This document shows, piece by piece, positions 17,303 to 26,300 of a DNA stretch of 64,000 bases. The stretch's first letter is position 1, and each line of letters opens with the position of its first letter. Made by a program: the position numbers and the translations under genes. The notes below the pieces were generated by a model. It saw nothing but the letters and a program-made list of their open reading frames with translations, was not told the DNA's origin and made no database searches. This stretch comes from Bacteroidota bacterium (GTDB lineage: Bacteria > Bacteroidota > Bacteroidia > Bacteroidales > JAAUTT01): the NCBI GenBank assembly GCA_030706405.1, contig JAUZOO010000010.1, forward strand, positions 124,001 to 188,000, given 5' to 3'.

Positions 17303-18484
17303 ATGAAACATTCACCTGACGAAAGAGGTTTTTTCGGAAAGTTCGGCGGAGCTTACATCCCCGAAATGCTTCAGGCTAATATTGAAGAGCTGAGAGAAAA
17401 CTATCTCCGGATAATGAACAGCGAAAACTTTCAGCAACAGTTTCACAAACTGATGAAAGATTACGTGGGACGGCCTTCGCCCCTGTATTATGCTTCGCGT
17501 CTTTCGCAACATTACGGAACCAATATTTACCTAAAACGAGAAGACCTGAACCATACCGGTTCGCATAAAGTTAACAACACCATCGGACAGATTTTGCTGG
17601 CCAAGGAACTGGGCAAGAGCCGCATCATTGCCGAAACCGGCGCCGGGCAACATGGTGTGGCAACCGCTACCGTTTGTGCACTGATGGGCCTGCAATGTGT
17701 GGTTTACATGGGCGAAACCGATGTGAAACGTCAGATGCCCAATGTACTTCGCATGCAAATGCTTGGAGCTACCGTTGTACCTGCCATGAGCGGTAACCGT
17801 ACCCTCAAGGATGCCGGTAACGAAGCGCTTCGCGATTGGATCAGCAACCCGGTTGACACCTATTACCTGATAGGTTCGGTGGTTGGCCCGCATCCGTTCC
17901 CCGACATGGTGGCGCGTTTCCAGTCCATCATTTCCGAAGAGATACGTTGGCAGTTAAAAGAGCAGACCGGCAACGGACTGCCCGATTATGTGCTGGCTTG
18001 TATTGGCGGCGGAAGCAATGCTATGGGCGCTTTCTATCATTTTATTGAAGACCCTTCTGTTAAATTGGTGGCTGTTGAAGCGGCTGGTTTAGGCGTAGAT
18101 TCCGGCGAAACTGCGGCATCCATTGCCAAGGGTACCGAGGGGGTTATTCAGGGAGCCCGTACCATGCTCATGCAAACCGACGATGGACAAATTATTGAGC
18201 CGTATTCCATTTCAGCTGGTCTCGACTATCCCGGCATTGGCCCTGCACACGCCCATTTGCACGATATTGGACGCGAAATTGTGATTGACGCTACCGATAA
18301 GGAAGCGCTCGATGCGGCCTTTCAGCTTACCCGCCTCGAAGGCATTATCCCGGCACTCGAATCGGCTCACGCACTGGCCGGATTGGCTAAAATGAAGTTT
18401 AAATCCGACGATGTGGTGGTGGTCAATATATCCGGCCGCGGCGACAAGGATATGGACACTTATATTAAGTATATGAGTAAATAG
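17303..18484 (+). CDS. trpB: Tryptophan synthase beta subunit
   Basis: A 393-aa PLP enzyme that condenses indole with serine. The PLP lysine motif HTGSHKVNNTIGQ (about 82) and the phosphate-binding CIGGGSNAMGAFYHF are clear; YVGRPSPLYYASRLS and AETGAGQHGVATAT are conserved. Length and N-terminus are those of the canonical TrpB1 that pairs with TrpA. Confidence 0.98.
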   Translation: MKHSPDERGFFGKFGGAYIPEMLQANIEELRENYLRIMNSENFQQQFHKLMKDYVGRPSPLYYASRLSQHYGTNIYLKREDLNHTGSHKVNNTIGQILLAKELGKSRIIAETGAGQHGVATATVCALMGLQCVVYMGETDVKRQMPNVLRMQMLGATVVPAMSGNRTLKDAGNEALRDWISNPVDTYYLIGSVVGPHPFPDMVARFQSIISEEIRWQLKEQTGNGLPDYVLACIGGGSNAMGAFYHFIEDPSVKLVAVEAAGLGVDSGETAASIAKGTEGVIQGARTMLMQTDDGQIIEPYSISAGLDYPGIGPAHAHLHDIGREIVIDATDKEALDAAFQLTRLEGIIPALESAHALAGLAKMKFKSDDVVVVNISGRGDKDMDTYIKYMSK

Positions 18485-18539
18485 AACCAAGTATTAAGAA
18501 CCTAGAGCAAGATTGCCTTGAATTTAAAAAAAGAAAACA
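18485..18539 (+). repeat. trpB-trpA spacer tract
   Basis: The spacer contains aaccaagtattaagaacctagagcaagattg, a degenerate tandem of an aagaaccta/agagcaag word. No terminator; trpA is expected to be co-transcribed. Confidence 0.4.
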
Positions 18540-19313
18540 ATGAACCGCATAGATACATTATTTCAGCAGAAGAAAAATAACGTCCTGTCCGTTTACTTTA
18601 CGGCAGGACATCCGGAGCTGAACAGCACGGCTTCTATTTTGGGCGAACTGGAAGCTTCGGGCGTGGAGATGGTCGAAATAGGGATGCCTTTTTCCGATCC
18701 TTTGGCCGATGGTCCGGTAATTCAGGATAGCAGCTCTAAAGCATTAAAAAATGGGATGACCCTCAAACTGCTGTTCGACCAGTTAAAAGATATTCGCAAA
18801 GATGTTAAGATCCCGTTACTGCTCATGGGGTATATTAACCCGGTGCTTCAGTACGGTGTCGAAAACTTTTGTAAGAAATGTCGCGAAACCGGCATCGATG
18901 GCGTAATACTTCCCGACCTTCCGATGGATATTTATGAAGAATCGTTCCGTAAATGTTTTGAGGACAACGGCGTTCACTTCATCTTTTTAATAACCCCGCA
19001 AACCAGCGACGAGCGCATCCGAATGATCGACAGCATCAGCGGAGGATTTATCTACATGGTATCGTCGGCAGCAACAACCGGGGCGAAGAGCACCATTGCC
19101 GAAAAGCAGATCGAATATTTTAACCGGGTTAAAGCCCTTAACCTGAAAAATCCGTTGGTGATCGGTTTTGGCATCTCTAATCACGAGACTTTTGCCAGTG
19201 CCTGTCGGTATGCCAACGGCGCCATCATTGGCAGTGCTTTTGTAAAAATGCTCGATAAAGCCACCGATATGAAATCGGATATCCGGAAATTTGTGAAGGA
19301 AGTTTTGGGATAA
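18540..19313 (+). CDS. trpA: Tryptophan synthase alpha subunit
   Basis: A 257-aa TIM-barrel subunit that releases indole from indole-3-glycerol phosphate and channels it to TrpB. The catalytic Glu is in VEMVEIGMPFSDPLADGPVIQ (about 42-62) and Asp is in GVILPDLPMD. GFIYMVSSAATTGAKS and the phosphate site GFGIS are conserved. Last gene of the trp operon. Confidence 0.98.
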   Translation: MNRIDTLFQQKKNNVLSVYFTAGHPELNSTASILGELEASGVEMVEIGMPFSDPLADGPVIQDSSSKALKNGMTLKLLFDQLKDIRKDVKIPLLLMGYINPVLQYGVENFCKKCRETGIDGVILPDLPMDIYEESFRKCFEDNGVHFIFLITPQTSDERIRMIDSISGGFIYMVSSAATTGAKSTIAEKQIEYFNRVKALNLKNPLVIGFGISNHETFASACRYANGAIIGSAFVKMLDKATDMKSDIRKFVKEVLG

Positions 19314-19392
19314 AAATGGCTGTTAATACCCTCCTTTTTAATGAGGGGGTGGTTTCTTTATCAATTTGATACTATTTCAATAATCTTCTAAG

Positions 19393-19425
19393 TTCGGCGG
19401 AGGCTTTGTCTCCGCCGAAATATTT
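19393..19425. terminator. Strong hairpin after trpA
   Basis: A perfect 10-bp stem TTCGGCGGAG / CTCCGCCGAA with a 7-nt loop, between the convergent trpA and DMT transporter genes. The tail is AT-rich (atattta) but not a pure T run, so it may stop transcription from both sides with moderate strength. Confidence 0.65.
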
Positions 19426-19433
19426 ATAGGCGG

Positions 19434-20372
19434 TTATATCCGGTATCCTTCCTTAATTTTTTTAAATGAAGGAAATGAAAATTGAAACGAAATGTTTTGG
19501 GTAACAATGTAAACTCCGGAGAACACGAGCGCTACAGCAATTCCTTTCATAACCCCGAAAGTATCCATTCCCCAGATGAGGGAAAGCACCGAAGCTACTA
19601 CCGGTTGAAGGTAATTGTACATACTCACTTCGGTTGGGCGAAGGTTACGCTGACCTATCGGGATTAACAAATAACCCAGGAAAGTGCCGGCCAGCACGAT
19701 AAAGGCAATGTCAAAATAAACAGGGGTTGGCAACAACGAATAATTAATTGTTGTGAGCTGATTGAACGATAGCGGCAAACAGAATAACGAAGCAAAGGTA
19801 AACATCCATTTCATCAGCGTTACCGGCGAATATTTACCGATAAGTCCCTTAAACCATACCAGATAAATGGTAAAGCTAAACTGTGCTAATAAGCAAAGAA
19901 GGTCGCCCCAAACACTGCTGGACCTTGAACCCGAATGATGCCCGCTTACAATTAACAGCAATGCCCCCGAAGCCCCAAAGGTTATACCGACAATCTTTTT
20001 CCATGTGATGGCTTCTTTAAGGTAGAAGGCTGAGACAATCATGGTGATGATCGGCAGAGTAGTGGTGATGATGGACGCATCGATGGGGGATGTGAGGGAA
20101 ACTCCTTTAATGAACGATACCTGATTGAAAACAATGGCAAAGATTGATGCCAAGGCAAGCATTAACATGTCGCGGCGTTCAACGGACTCTCGTTTTACAA
20201 ACAGCGAAGCAATCCAGAAGGTGATGGCTCCCCCGGTAATCCGGAAGGTGGTGAGCGCCAAAGGACTTACATCGCTGTTTAACAATACTGCTTTGGAAAG
20301 GGGCGACAGAAAACCCCACGCAAAATTAGCCACCAGCATCGCTACGTGGCCTCGATATGTTTCTTTTTTCAT
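19434..20372 (-). CDS. DMT superfamily (EamA) transporter
   Basis: A 312-aa inner-membrane protein with about ten helices in two EamA repeats: the first begins MLVANFAWGFLSPLSKAVL, the second near SSVWGDLLCLLAQFSFTIYLVWFKG. The helix LRPTEVSMYNYLQPVVASVLSLIWGMD is the conserved end of EamA repeats. EamA members export amino acids or metabolites; substrate unknown. It stands next to the trp operon but on the opposite strand, so no functional link is claimed. Confidence 0.9.
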   Translation of the reverse strand: MKKETYRGHVAMLVANFAWGFLSPLSKAVLLNSDVSPLALTTFRITGGAITFWIASLFVKRESVERRDMLMLALASIFAIVFNQVSFIKGVSLTSPIDASIITTTLPIITMIVSAFYLKEAITWKKIVGITFGASGALLLIVSGHHSGSRSSSVWGDLLCLLAQFSFTIYLVWFKGLIGKYSPVTLMKWMFTFASLFCLPLSFNQLTTINYSLLPTPVYFDIAFIVLAGTFLGYLLIPIGQRNLRPTEVSMYNYLQPVVASVLSLIWGMDTFGVMKGIAVALVFSGVYIVTQNISFQFSFPSFKKIKEGYRI

Positions 20373-20483
20373 TGCTAACTAAACTAAAACCGGCGCAAAA
20401 GTACAGCATTATATCTAACGGAAACCGGAAATATTTGTTCAATTTAGTTGTAGGGAATTGGCCTTTAGCTATTAGATATCTTT

Positions 20484-20516
20484 CTCCCTCCCCGAAAGGG
20501 GAGGGACGGGGTGGGG
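20484..20516. repeat. G/C-rich palindrome after the CDF gene
   Basis: CTCCCTCCCC-gaaa-GGGGAGGGA followed by cggggtgggg abuts the CDF stop codon. It resembles the hairpins at 21421-21496 in composition and may be the same family of dispersed element. Confidence 0.55.
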
Positions 20517-20517
20517 C

Positions 20518-21372
20518 TTACTCTTCCGGCTCGTAATGAACCTGCACCTCGCAACGCGGCACCTTCTTACAAATTTCCCGCTCCACCATGTCCGATATGG
20601 CGTGTGCCTGCCGCAGACTGATTTCCGGGTCGAGGTGGATGGTGACGTTTACAAACGTGTCGGCACCGGAGTTGCGCACTTTTAAATCGTGAAAATATTT
20701 GACTTCGGGAATGTCGTTCAGTGTCGAAGCAATCTGGTTGATGAGGGATGCCGGAGCCCTGTCGAGTAGTACATCAACAGCACGGCGTCCGAGTTTATAC
20801 GACACAAACAGCACGATAAGGGCCACGCCAAGGGCAGCCACCGAGTCGGCAAAGTACCAACCAAAATTGGCACATACAAGTCCGAACAGAACAACGGTGG
20901 AACTCCAGATATCGGTCGAAAAATGCAGAGCATCGGCCTCTAATGCCTGGCTGTTATGCTTTATGGCAACTTTGTACAGTGCCCGCGAGCGTGTAAAATC
21001 GACTACAATGGATGTGACAACCACCACATAACTCCAAACTGACACTTCAATATGGGTATGCCCGGAGGTAAGGCGGCCAATGGCTTCGGAGATAATCCAC
21101 ACGCAGGTTATGAGCAACAGGATGGTTTCGACCAGTGCCGAGAAATTCTCGATTTTCCCGTGTCCGAAATTATGGTCGCTGTCAGCCGGTTTATCGGATA
21201 TGCGTACCGAGAAATAGGTGATAACCGCCGCCACCAGGTCGAGACCGGAATGCAGCGCTTCGGCCAGAATACCCAAACTGCTCGTCAACAGTCCAATGAT
21301 GAGTTTAAAGCTGGTTAGAAATATGGCTGCCAGCACCGAAAAACCGGCAACTTTTCTCTTTTCTTTCGACAT
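20518..21372 (-). CDS. Cation diffusion facilitator family metal exporter
   Basis: A 284-aa inner-membrane protein with six predicted helices that exchanges divalent metal (Zn, Fe or Mn) for protons. The metal-site helix LAEALHSGLDLVAAVITYFSVR and the HNFGHGKIE segment are CDF signatures. HFSTDIWSSTVVLFGL supplies the second His/Asp pair. The C-terminal cytoplasmic domain (about 205-284) has HDLKVRNSGADTFVNVTIHLDP. The metal cannot be decided by eye. Confidence 0.93.
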   Translation of the reverse strand: MSKEKRKVAGFSVLAAIFLTSFKLIIGLLTSSLGILAEALHSGLDLVAAVITYFSVRISDKPADSDHNFGHGKIENFSALVETILLLITCVWIISEAIGRLTSGHTHIEVSVWSYVVVVTSIVVDFTRSRALYKVAIKHNSQALEADALHFSTDIWSSTVVLFGLVCANFGWYFADSVAALGVALIVLFVSYKLGRRAVDVLLDRAPASLINQIASTLNDIPEVKYFHDLKVRNSGADTFVNVTIHLDPEISLRQAHAISDMVEREICKKVPRCEVQVHYEPEE

Positions 21373-21420
21373 GAATTTGTGAATTTAAAGATTCAAAGAT
21401 TCCGTATTTAACCTCCCCAA

Positions 21421-21496
21421 CCCCTCCTTGAAAAGGAGGGGATTCTCCCCTTCTCAAGGGGAGACGCAGAGGGGTTTTAGAGTCCCCCTTGGGGGA
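21421..21496. repeat. Cluster of three tight hairpins
   Basis: Three palindromes in 76 bp: CCCCTCCTT-gaa-AAGGAGGGG (21421-21441), CTCCCCTT-ctc-AAGGGGAG (21445-21463) and TCCCCC-tt-GGGGGA (21483-21496), between the CDF gene and ogt. Clusters of this composition are common dispersed intergenic elements in Bacteroidota genomes; mechanism unknown. Confidence 0.75.
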
Positions 21497-21511
21497 TTTA
21501 GGGGGCTGGTA

Positions 21512-22000
21512 TTAAATCGCCAGTTTATTAATGCTCCCCTCGTGTTCCAACAGCCATTGTTTACGCCAGAGCCCACCGGCATAACCCGTCAGGTCGCCAT
21601 TGTTTCCAACCACGCGGTGGCAGGGAATGATAATCCAGAGCGGGTTGCGTCCGTTGGCTGTACCCACAGCCCGTACCGAAAGCTTTGAGCCAAGACGTAT
21701 CGCCAACTGAAGGTACGAAATAGTGGTTCCGTAAGGTATTTTTAAAAGTTCCTCCCAAACTTTATGCTGGAAGCCCGTTCCTTCAAAATCCAGCGGCAGA
21801 TCAAACTGTTTTCGCTGTTTGGCAAAGTATTCCGTGAGTTGACGCTTGGCCTCGGCAACAAGCGGATTATCTTCAGATTGGCCGGGAATATCGGCAGTTT
21901 CCTCCAGAATGGTTACAGACACTAACCCCTTATTAGAAGCATTAATTTCGACATTTCCGAGAGGGCTTTGAAGATATCCGGTATAAATAGAATCGGTCAT
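21512..22000 (-). CDS. ogt: Methylated-DNA--protein-cysteine methyltransferase
   Basis: A 162-aa suicide repair protein that transfers the alkyl group from O6-alkylguanine to its own Cys. The active-site motif IPCHRVVGNNGDLTGYAGGL is intact near residue 130, and the helix-turn-helix segment VWEELLKIPYGTTISYLQLA is typical. The N-terminal part is short, as in Ogt rather than Ada; no AdaA-like DNA-binding domain is fused. Confidence 0.96.
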   Translation of the reverse strand: MTDSIYTGYLQSPLGNVEINASNKGLVSVTILEETADIPGQSEDNPLVAEAKRQLTEYFAKQRKQFDLPLDFEGTGFQHKVWEELLKIPYGTTISYLQLAIRLGSKLSVRAVGTANGRNPLWIIIPCHRVVGNNGDLTGYAGGLWRKQWLLEHEGSINKLAI

Positions 22001-22131
22001 AGGAATCGGGGATTTTGTGTATAATTACAAAATGTTTGAGGCTCGGGAGCTTTTTAATGAAGGTATTAATGTAGTATTTTCGTCCCAATAATAAACAATA
22101 ATCAATCATAAATAATCAATTATCCAGGATT

Positions 22132-22467
22132 ATGGCAGTATTAAAATTTGATGAAGTAAAAGCAACAACCGTTCGCGAAGGGGTTGACCGGAAGCTTATC
22201 CATACCAATAACCTGATGTCGGTAGTGATCGATTTCACCAATGGCCCGTGGGCTGAGCCTGAGCCGACACACTCGCACGTTCACGAACAAATTTCGTATG
22301 TGGCTTCGGGCGAGATTATTTTTGTATGCGAAGGCGAGCCCAACCAACGCCTCAAAGCCGGAGATATGTTCAGCGTACCTTCCGGAAAGCAGCACGGCAT
22401 TCAGCTTCTAACACCAACGGCGCGGCTGGTGGATAATTTTAACCCAATACGGGCGGAGTTCTTGTAA
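22132..22467 (+). CDS. Cupin domain protein
   Basis: An 111-aa single-domain cupin. Metal-ligand motif 1 is THSHVHEQISYVASGEIIFVCEGE (about 45-68) and motif 2 is the GDMFSVPSGKQHGIQLLT segment with its His. Small cupins range from sugar isomerases to degradation enzymes, and nothing here fixes the substrate. It is divergent from ogt. Confidence 0.85.
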   Translation: MAVLKFDEVKATTVREGVDRKLIHTNNLMSVVIDFTNGPWAEPEPTHSHVHEQISYVASGEIIFVCEGEPNQRLKAGDMFSVPSGKQHGIQLLTPTARLVDNFNPIRAEFL

Positions 22468-22477
22468 ACGCAAAGGC

Positions 22478-22521
22478 GCAGAGGCGCAAAGATGAAAATT
22501 TAATCTTTGCGCCTCTGCGTT
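22478..22521. repeat. Inverted repeat with internal duplication
   Basis: AGAGGCGCAAAGAT pairs with ATCTTTGCGCCTCT, extended by AACGC / GCGTT once an 8-bp partial duplication (aaaggcgc) on the left arm is allowed for. It lies between the convergent cupin and FMN-binding genes and can serve as a bidirectional terminator-like hairpin; the word gcgcctctgcgtt is typical of dispersed Bacteroidota spacer repeats. Confidence 0.6.
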
Positions 22522-22539
22522 CAATTTCAAGTCAAATAT

Positions 22540-23079
22540 TTATGGCTTTGTTTGAAGTGCGCTGATAGCCAACATGGCAACGTTTCTTTTGATTGCTGTA
22601 GAGCTGTATGTTGCCCCGGAAACAGCATCAACATCGAGTTGTGCAGCTTCTTTTAACGTTTTGCCGTTCCATGTGTCCAAGAACCCTTTAGCTTTGACTT
22701 TATTGATATAGCCAGGGGTTTCTTTATTTTCCAATAAAAATAGTTTCTTAATTATTTTATTCTTGTCAAGGATTAAAACGACAGGTGTTGGGCCTTTATA
22801 TCCAATAATATCTTTGGAAAGCGGACGGCTCGACAATGCATAACCGTCTAATTTCCCTTTTGCGTTTTTTATTACATGCCAAATGGTATTTCCTTCCGAA
22901 ACTGAAGCTGCATCAGTAAATACTGTTTTTACCATTTCCAGGGCCGACAAAACCGCCTCCGGCTGTGGGCCTCTCATAGCAAGATCATGATGTTGTGCCG
23001 ATACTGTATTGGTTTTTAATACTAATGAAATGGCTAAGACAAGGACTGTTACGATAAATTTATTTTTTCCAGTGTTCAT
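22540..23079 (-). CDS. FMN-binding domain exported protein
   Basis: A 179-aa protein if started at the second Met (MNTGKNKFIVTVLVLAI), which gives a clean signal peptide ending VSAQ; the ORF-track start adds 13 unlikely residues. The C-terminal FMN-binding domain ends in VDAVSGATYSSTAIKRNV. SGATYSS matches the D-x-x-S-G-A-T-x-[ST] motif at which flavin transferase attaches FMN covalently, as in NqrC and RnfG. No Rnf/Nqr genes are adjacent, so this is a stand-alone periplasmic flavoprotein; its electron partner is unknown. Confidence 0.88.
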   Translation of the reverse strand: MNTGKNKFIVTVLVLAISLVLKTNTVSAQHHDLAMRGPQPEAVLSALEMVKTVFTDAASVSEGNTIWHVIKNAKGKLDGYALSSRPLSKDIIGYKGPTPVVLILDKNKIIKKLFLLENKETPGYINKVKAKGFLDTWNGKTLKEAAQLDVDAVSGATYSSTAIKRNVAMLAISALQTKP

Positions 23080-23355
23080 AATAAACTGTTTTTGATATTC
23101 AACTTTAGAAATAGACACGAGGAAAATTAAATACTTGCGTTGGTAGCTTGAAAATATAAAAAGTCTTTAGCCAAACTGAGGAGAATGAATTCCCTGCGGC
23201 AAGAAAAAAATTCTGTGCGCAGGAAAATATAATTCCCTGCGCACAGAATTTAAAACTCCTAGTGTGGAAATTATTTTCCGTAAGCACGGAATTGAAAAGG
23301 GCTGTTCTTTGGTTGGTAGATGGTTTTTTTCTCCGCGTCTTTGTGGTGAGCCCTT

Positions 23356-26300
23356 TTAAAACAAGCTCAACTGTGTATCGTCCGGCTTGGCTTTTTTCTT
23401 CTCGCGAAGGGTGAATTCAAACAGGTTTTGTTCGATGTTGTCCAGAAAAGGGCTACGGGGCAGTTGCAGCTCACGGTTGTGTAGCCTGCGTTTGAGCGCG
23501 TGCGATAGGTACAGGTATTTCGAAGCCCGTGTCATGCCTACGTACAACAACCGCTTTTCTTCGTCTATATCGGGATTTTCGAAGTATAACGAGTAGGGGA
23601 GAAGGCCGTCCTCGCAACCGGGGATGAAAACGCAGCCAAACTCGAGCCCTTTGGAGGCGTGTATGGTCATTAGCGACACACGTTCTGCTTTTGCCTCCCA
23701 GGTATCGACGCCGCTGCCCAGTTTTATGTGTTGAAGAAAAGCCTGCCCGTCGTTTCCAAAAGCTTCTGCTATCCCTAAAAGTTTCTGAATTTGTGCGTGA
23801 TGTTTCTCTCCATCCACATCGGGAAGTTTGGCGATGATCTGCTCCAGCTTTTCTTTCACCGGCAAGTCGTTTGGAATAGCAGCAAACAAGGCGATGTTTA
23901 TCGTTTTTTGTTTGAGCAGGATATCTGTTAGCCCTTTTTCTGCGGAAACGAGATGGGCAAAGATGTCGAGAGCCGTTTTTAGCGGGCCTTGCGCGAAAGT
24001 AGATTCGCGACCTGTTACCTGGTACGGGATGTTGCGTTCGGCGAAAACTGTTTCGATGGCTTCCATCTGTGCGCGGGTGCGGCAAAGCACGGCAAAATCC
24101 GAAAGGCTCACCAAATCGCTGTCGGTATCGGTTTGCAGGCCGCGATCCATCGAGTGAAATTGCAACCCGCCCATAAGACTGTCGATGGTTTTAGCCATGA
24201 ACTCGGCTTCGGCCCTATCGGACGGATGGGTGTCGATACGCAGCTTTAGCCCGCGCGATGTGCCTTTGAGCGAATCATCGGCGGTGAGGTTTAATACCTG
24301 CGTGGATGCCATGAGGATGCGGTCGGTACAACGATAACTTTTTTTCAGGCGGAACAGTCGGGCATCAGGAAAATCGTCGGTAAAGCGACGGATGAATTCC
24401 ACGTCCGAGCCGCGGAAGCCGTAAATGGCCTGGTTGGGATCGCCAATCACGAAGAGGTTGCCGTTATTTTCGGGCAAAAGAAGTTTAACCAAATGATATT
24501 GCCCATGGTTGATGTCCTGGTACTCGTCGATCATAATCCATTTAAAACGCTCGTGGTAAGCTGCGGCAATCCCGGGCGAAGTTTTCAGGATAAAATAAGG
24601 AAGATAGATGAGGTCGTCGAGGTGGAAAGCATTGGCGTCAGTTAATGCCTTTTGGTATTTTTTAAAGATATGTCGGAGCTCCGGGTCGGCGATAGCATCG
24701 GTTTCCTGGAGGTTTTGTTTTACCAAAGATATATCGTCGGACAGTTTGCGGCATTCGCGGTCTTTAGCGCCGGTAAGTTGCCGTAAAAGGGCAATGCGTT
24801 CGTCATCGCCGGCCAGCATAAAAACTTCGGAGCGTCCGGTTTGAGCGAGGTTGTCTTTCAATATTTGTAAGCCTAGGGCATGGAATGTTGCCACCGTAAT
24901 CTTTTCGGAAGCAGCCTTGTCGATTGTCTTTTCGATACGCTCGCGGATTTCGCCGGCAGCTTTGTTGGTAAAGGTAACGGCCAGAATGGTTGCCGGGTCG
25001 GCACCGTAATGGTCGATGAGACAGGCGATGCGCGAGGTGAGTACGCGGGTTTTACCGGTTCCGGGACCGGCCAGTACCAGCGCAGGGCCTTCGTGGTGCA
25101 TCACGGCTTGTTTCTGCTCGGCATTAAACGAGGCCAGCCAGTTCTTTGTGTCCTTTTCTTCGGGTTCTTCGGGTTCTCCGTCGAGGGCATAGTGTTGTTC
25201 GATGAGGCTTCGGTATTCGGCCAGGTCGAAATTCAATAGTTTGCGTTTGGGAACGATGGTTTCGGGAGTTGCCATGTCGGCAAAAAGTTTTTCGCCAGCT
25301 TCGAATTGTTTGGCTTCGCCGGATTGGAATACGCGTATCACGCCATATTCTCCGTCAAAACCTTCCTTAATAATGATCTGTCCGTTGCGCATGCGCCGGA
25401 TGGCTTCGGCTAAAAAGGGACCTCCTTCAGATTTAATGACTTCCAAATCTTTAAAAAGGAGGATATCGAATTCGGTGCCCAGTTTCTGGATGAGGTTGAA
25501 ATAGAGCTGTTGTACTTTCTTGGAGTTTTCGCCTGAGCCTACAATCTCGGAAAGGATTTCGGGCAGGGGAATGATGGAATGGAAATCGCGACGGTTGGGG
25601 CGCAGGGAAATGTCGGTACGGTCGGAGAGCTGGGCGATGCGGCTGGCCACGCCAACTACCACGCGGCGCCCGCAAACAGGGCAAACGGCACGGTTACGGA
25701 GTGTTTCTACGGGATTAAAGCAAACCCCGCATTTGCGGTGACCGTCGTAATGGTATTTTCCTTCCTGCGGAAACATGTCGATGGTACCGAGAAAGGTTTC
25801 TCCATTAGCCTGTTTTATGGCATTAAAAACGGAATCGTAGGAATAATCGCAATTGAAAACATTGGCATTTCGGCCAATGCGATCGGGCGAGTGGGCATCG
25901 GAATTGGAAAGCATGGTAAAGCGATCGAGCTGGCTGCACATCCAGTTGAGTGCCGGGTCTGTTGAAAGTCCGGTTTCCACGGCATGAATGTGGGAGATGA
26001 GGTCGTCGAAACAATCGTCGATTAAGTCAAAGCCGCCTTTTTCGCCAAGTACGGAAAACCAAGGTGTCCAGATATGGGCGGGGACGAAGAAGATGTCGGG
26101 AGAACAGTTTAAGGCCAGTTCGAGCAGATTTCGCGAGTCGAACCCGAGGATAGGGCGGCCATCGGAAGTGATGTTTCCAATCTTGGCAAGTTCCTGCTGC
26201 ATCTTTTCAACAACCTCAAACGATGGGGCATACAACAGGTTATGAACCTTACGGACTTTGTTGTTTTTCTTGTAAATACTCGAAATCTCGGACGATAGCA

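Noticed and set aside
19317-19380. Second terminator after trpA (aatacccTCCTTTTTAatgaggggg region)
   Set aside because: Only a weak imperfect stem (CCCTCC/GGGGG with mismatches); the hairpin at 19393 is much stronger.
23471-24085. 204-aa minus ORF inside the EndoQ-UvrD gene
   Set aside because: Other-frame shadow; Arg/Ser/Pro-rich composition without any motif.
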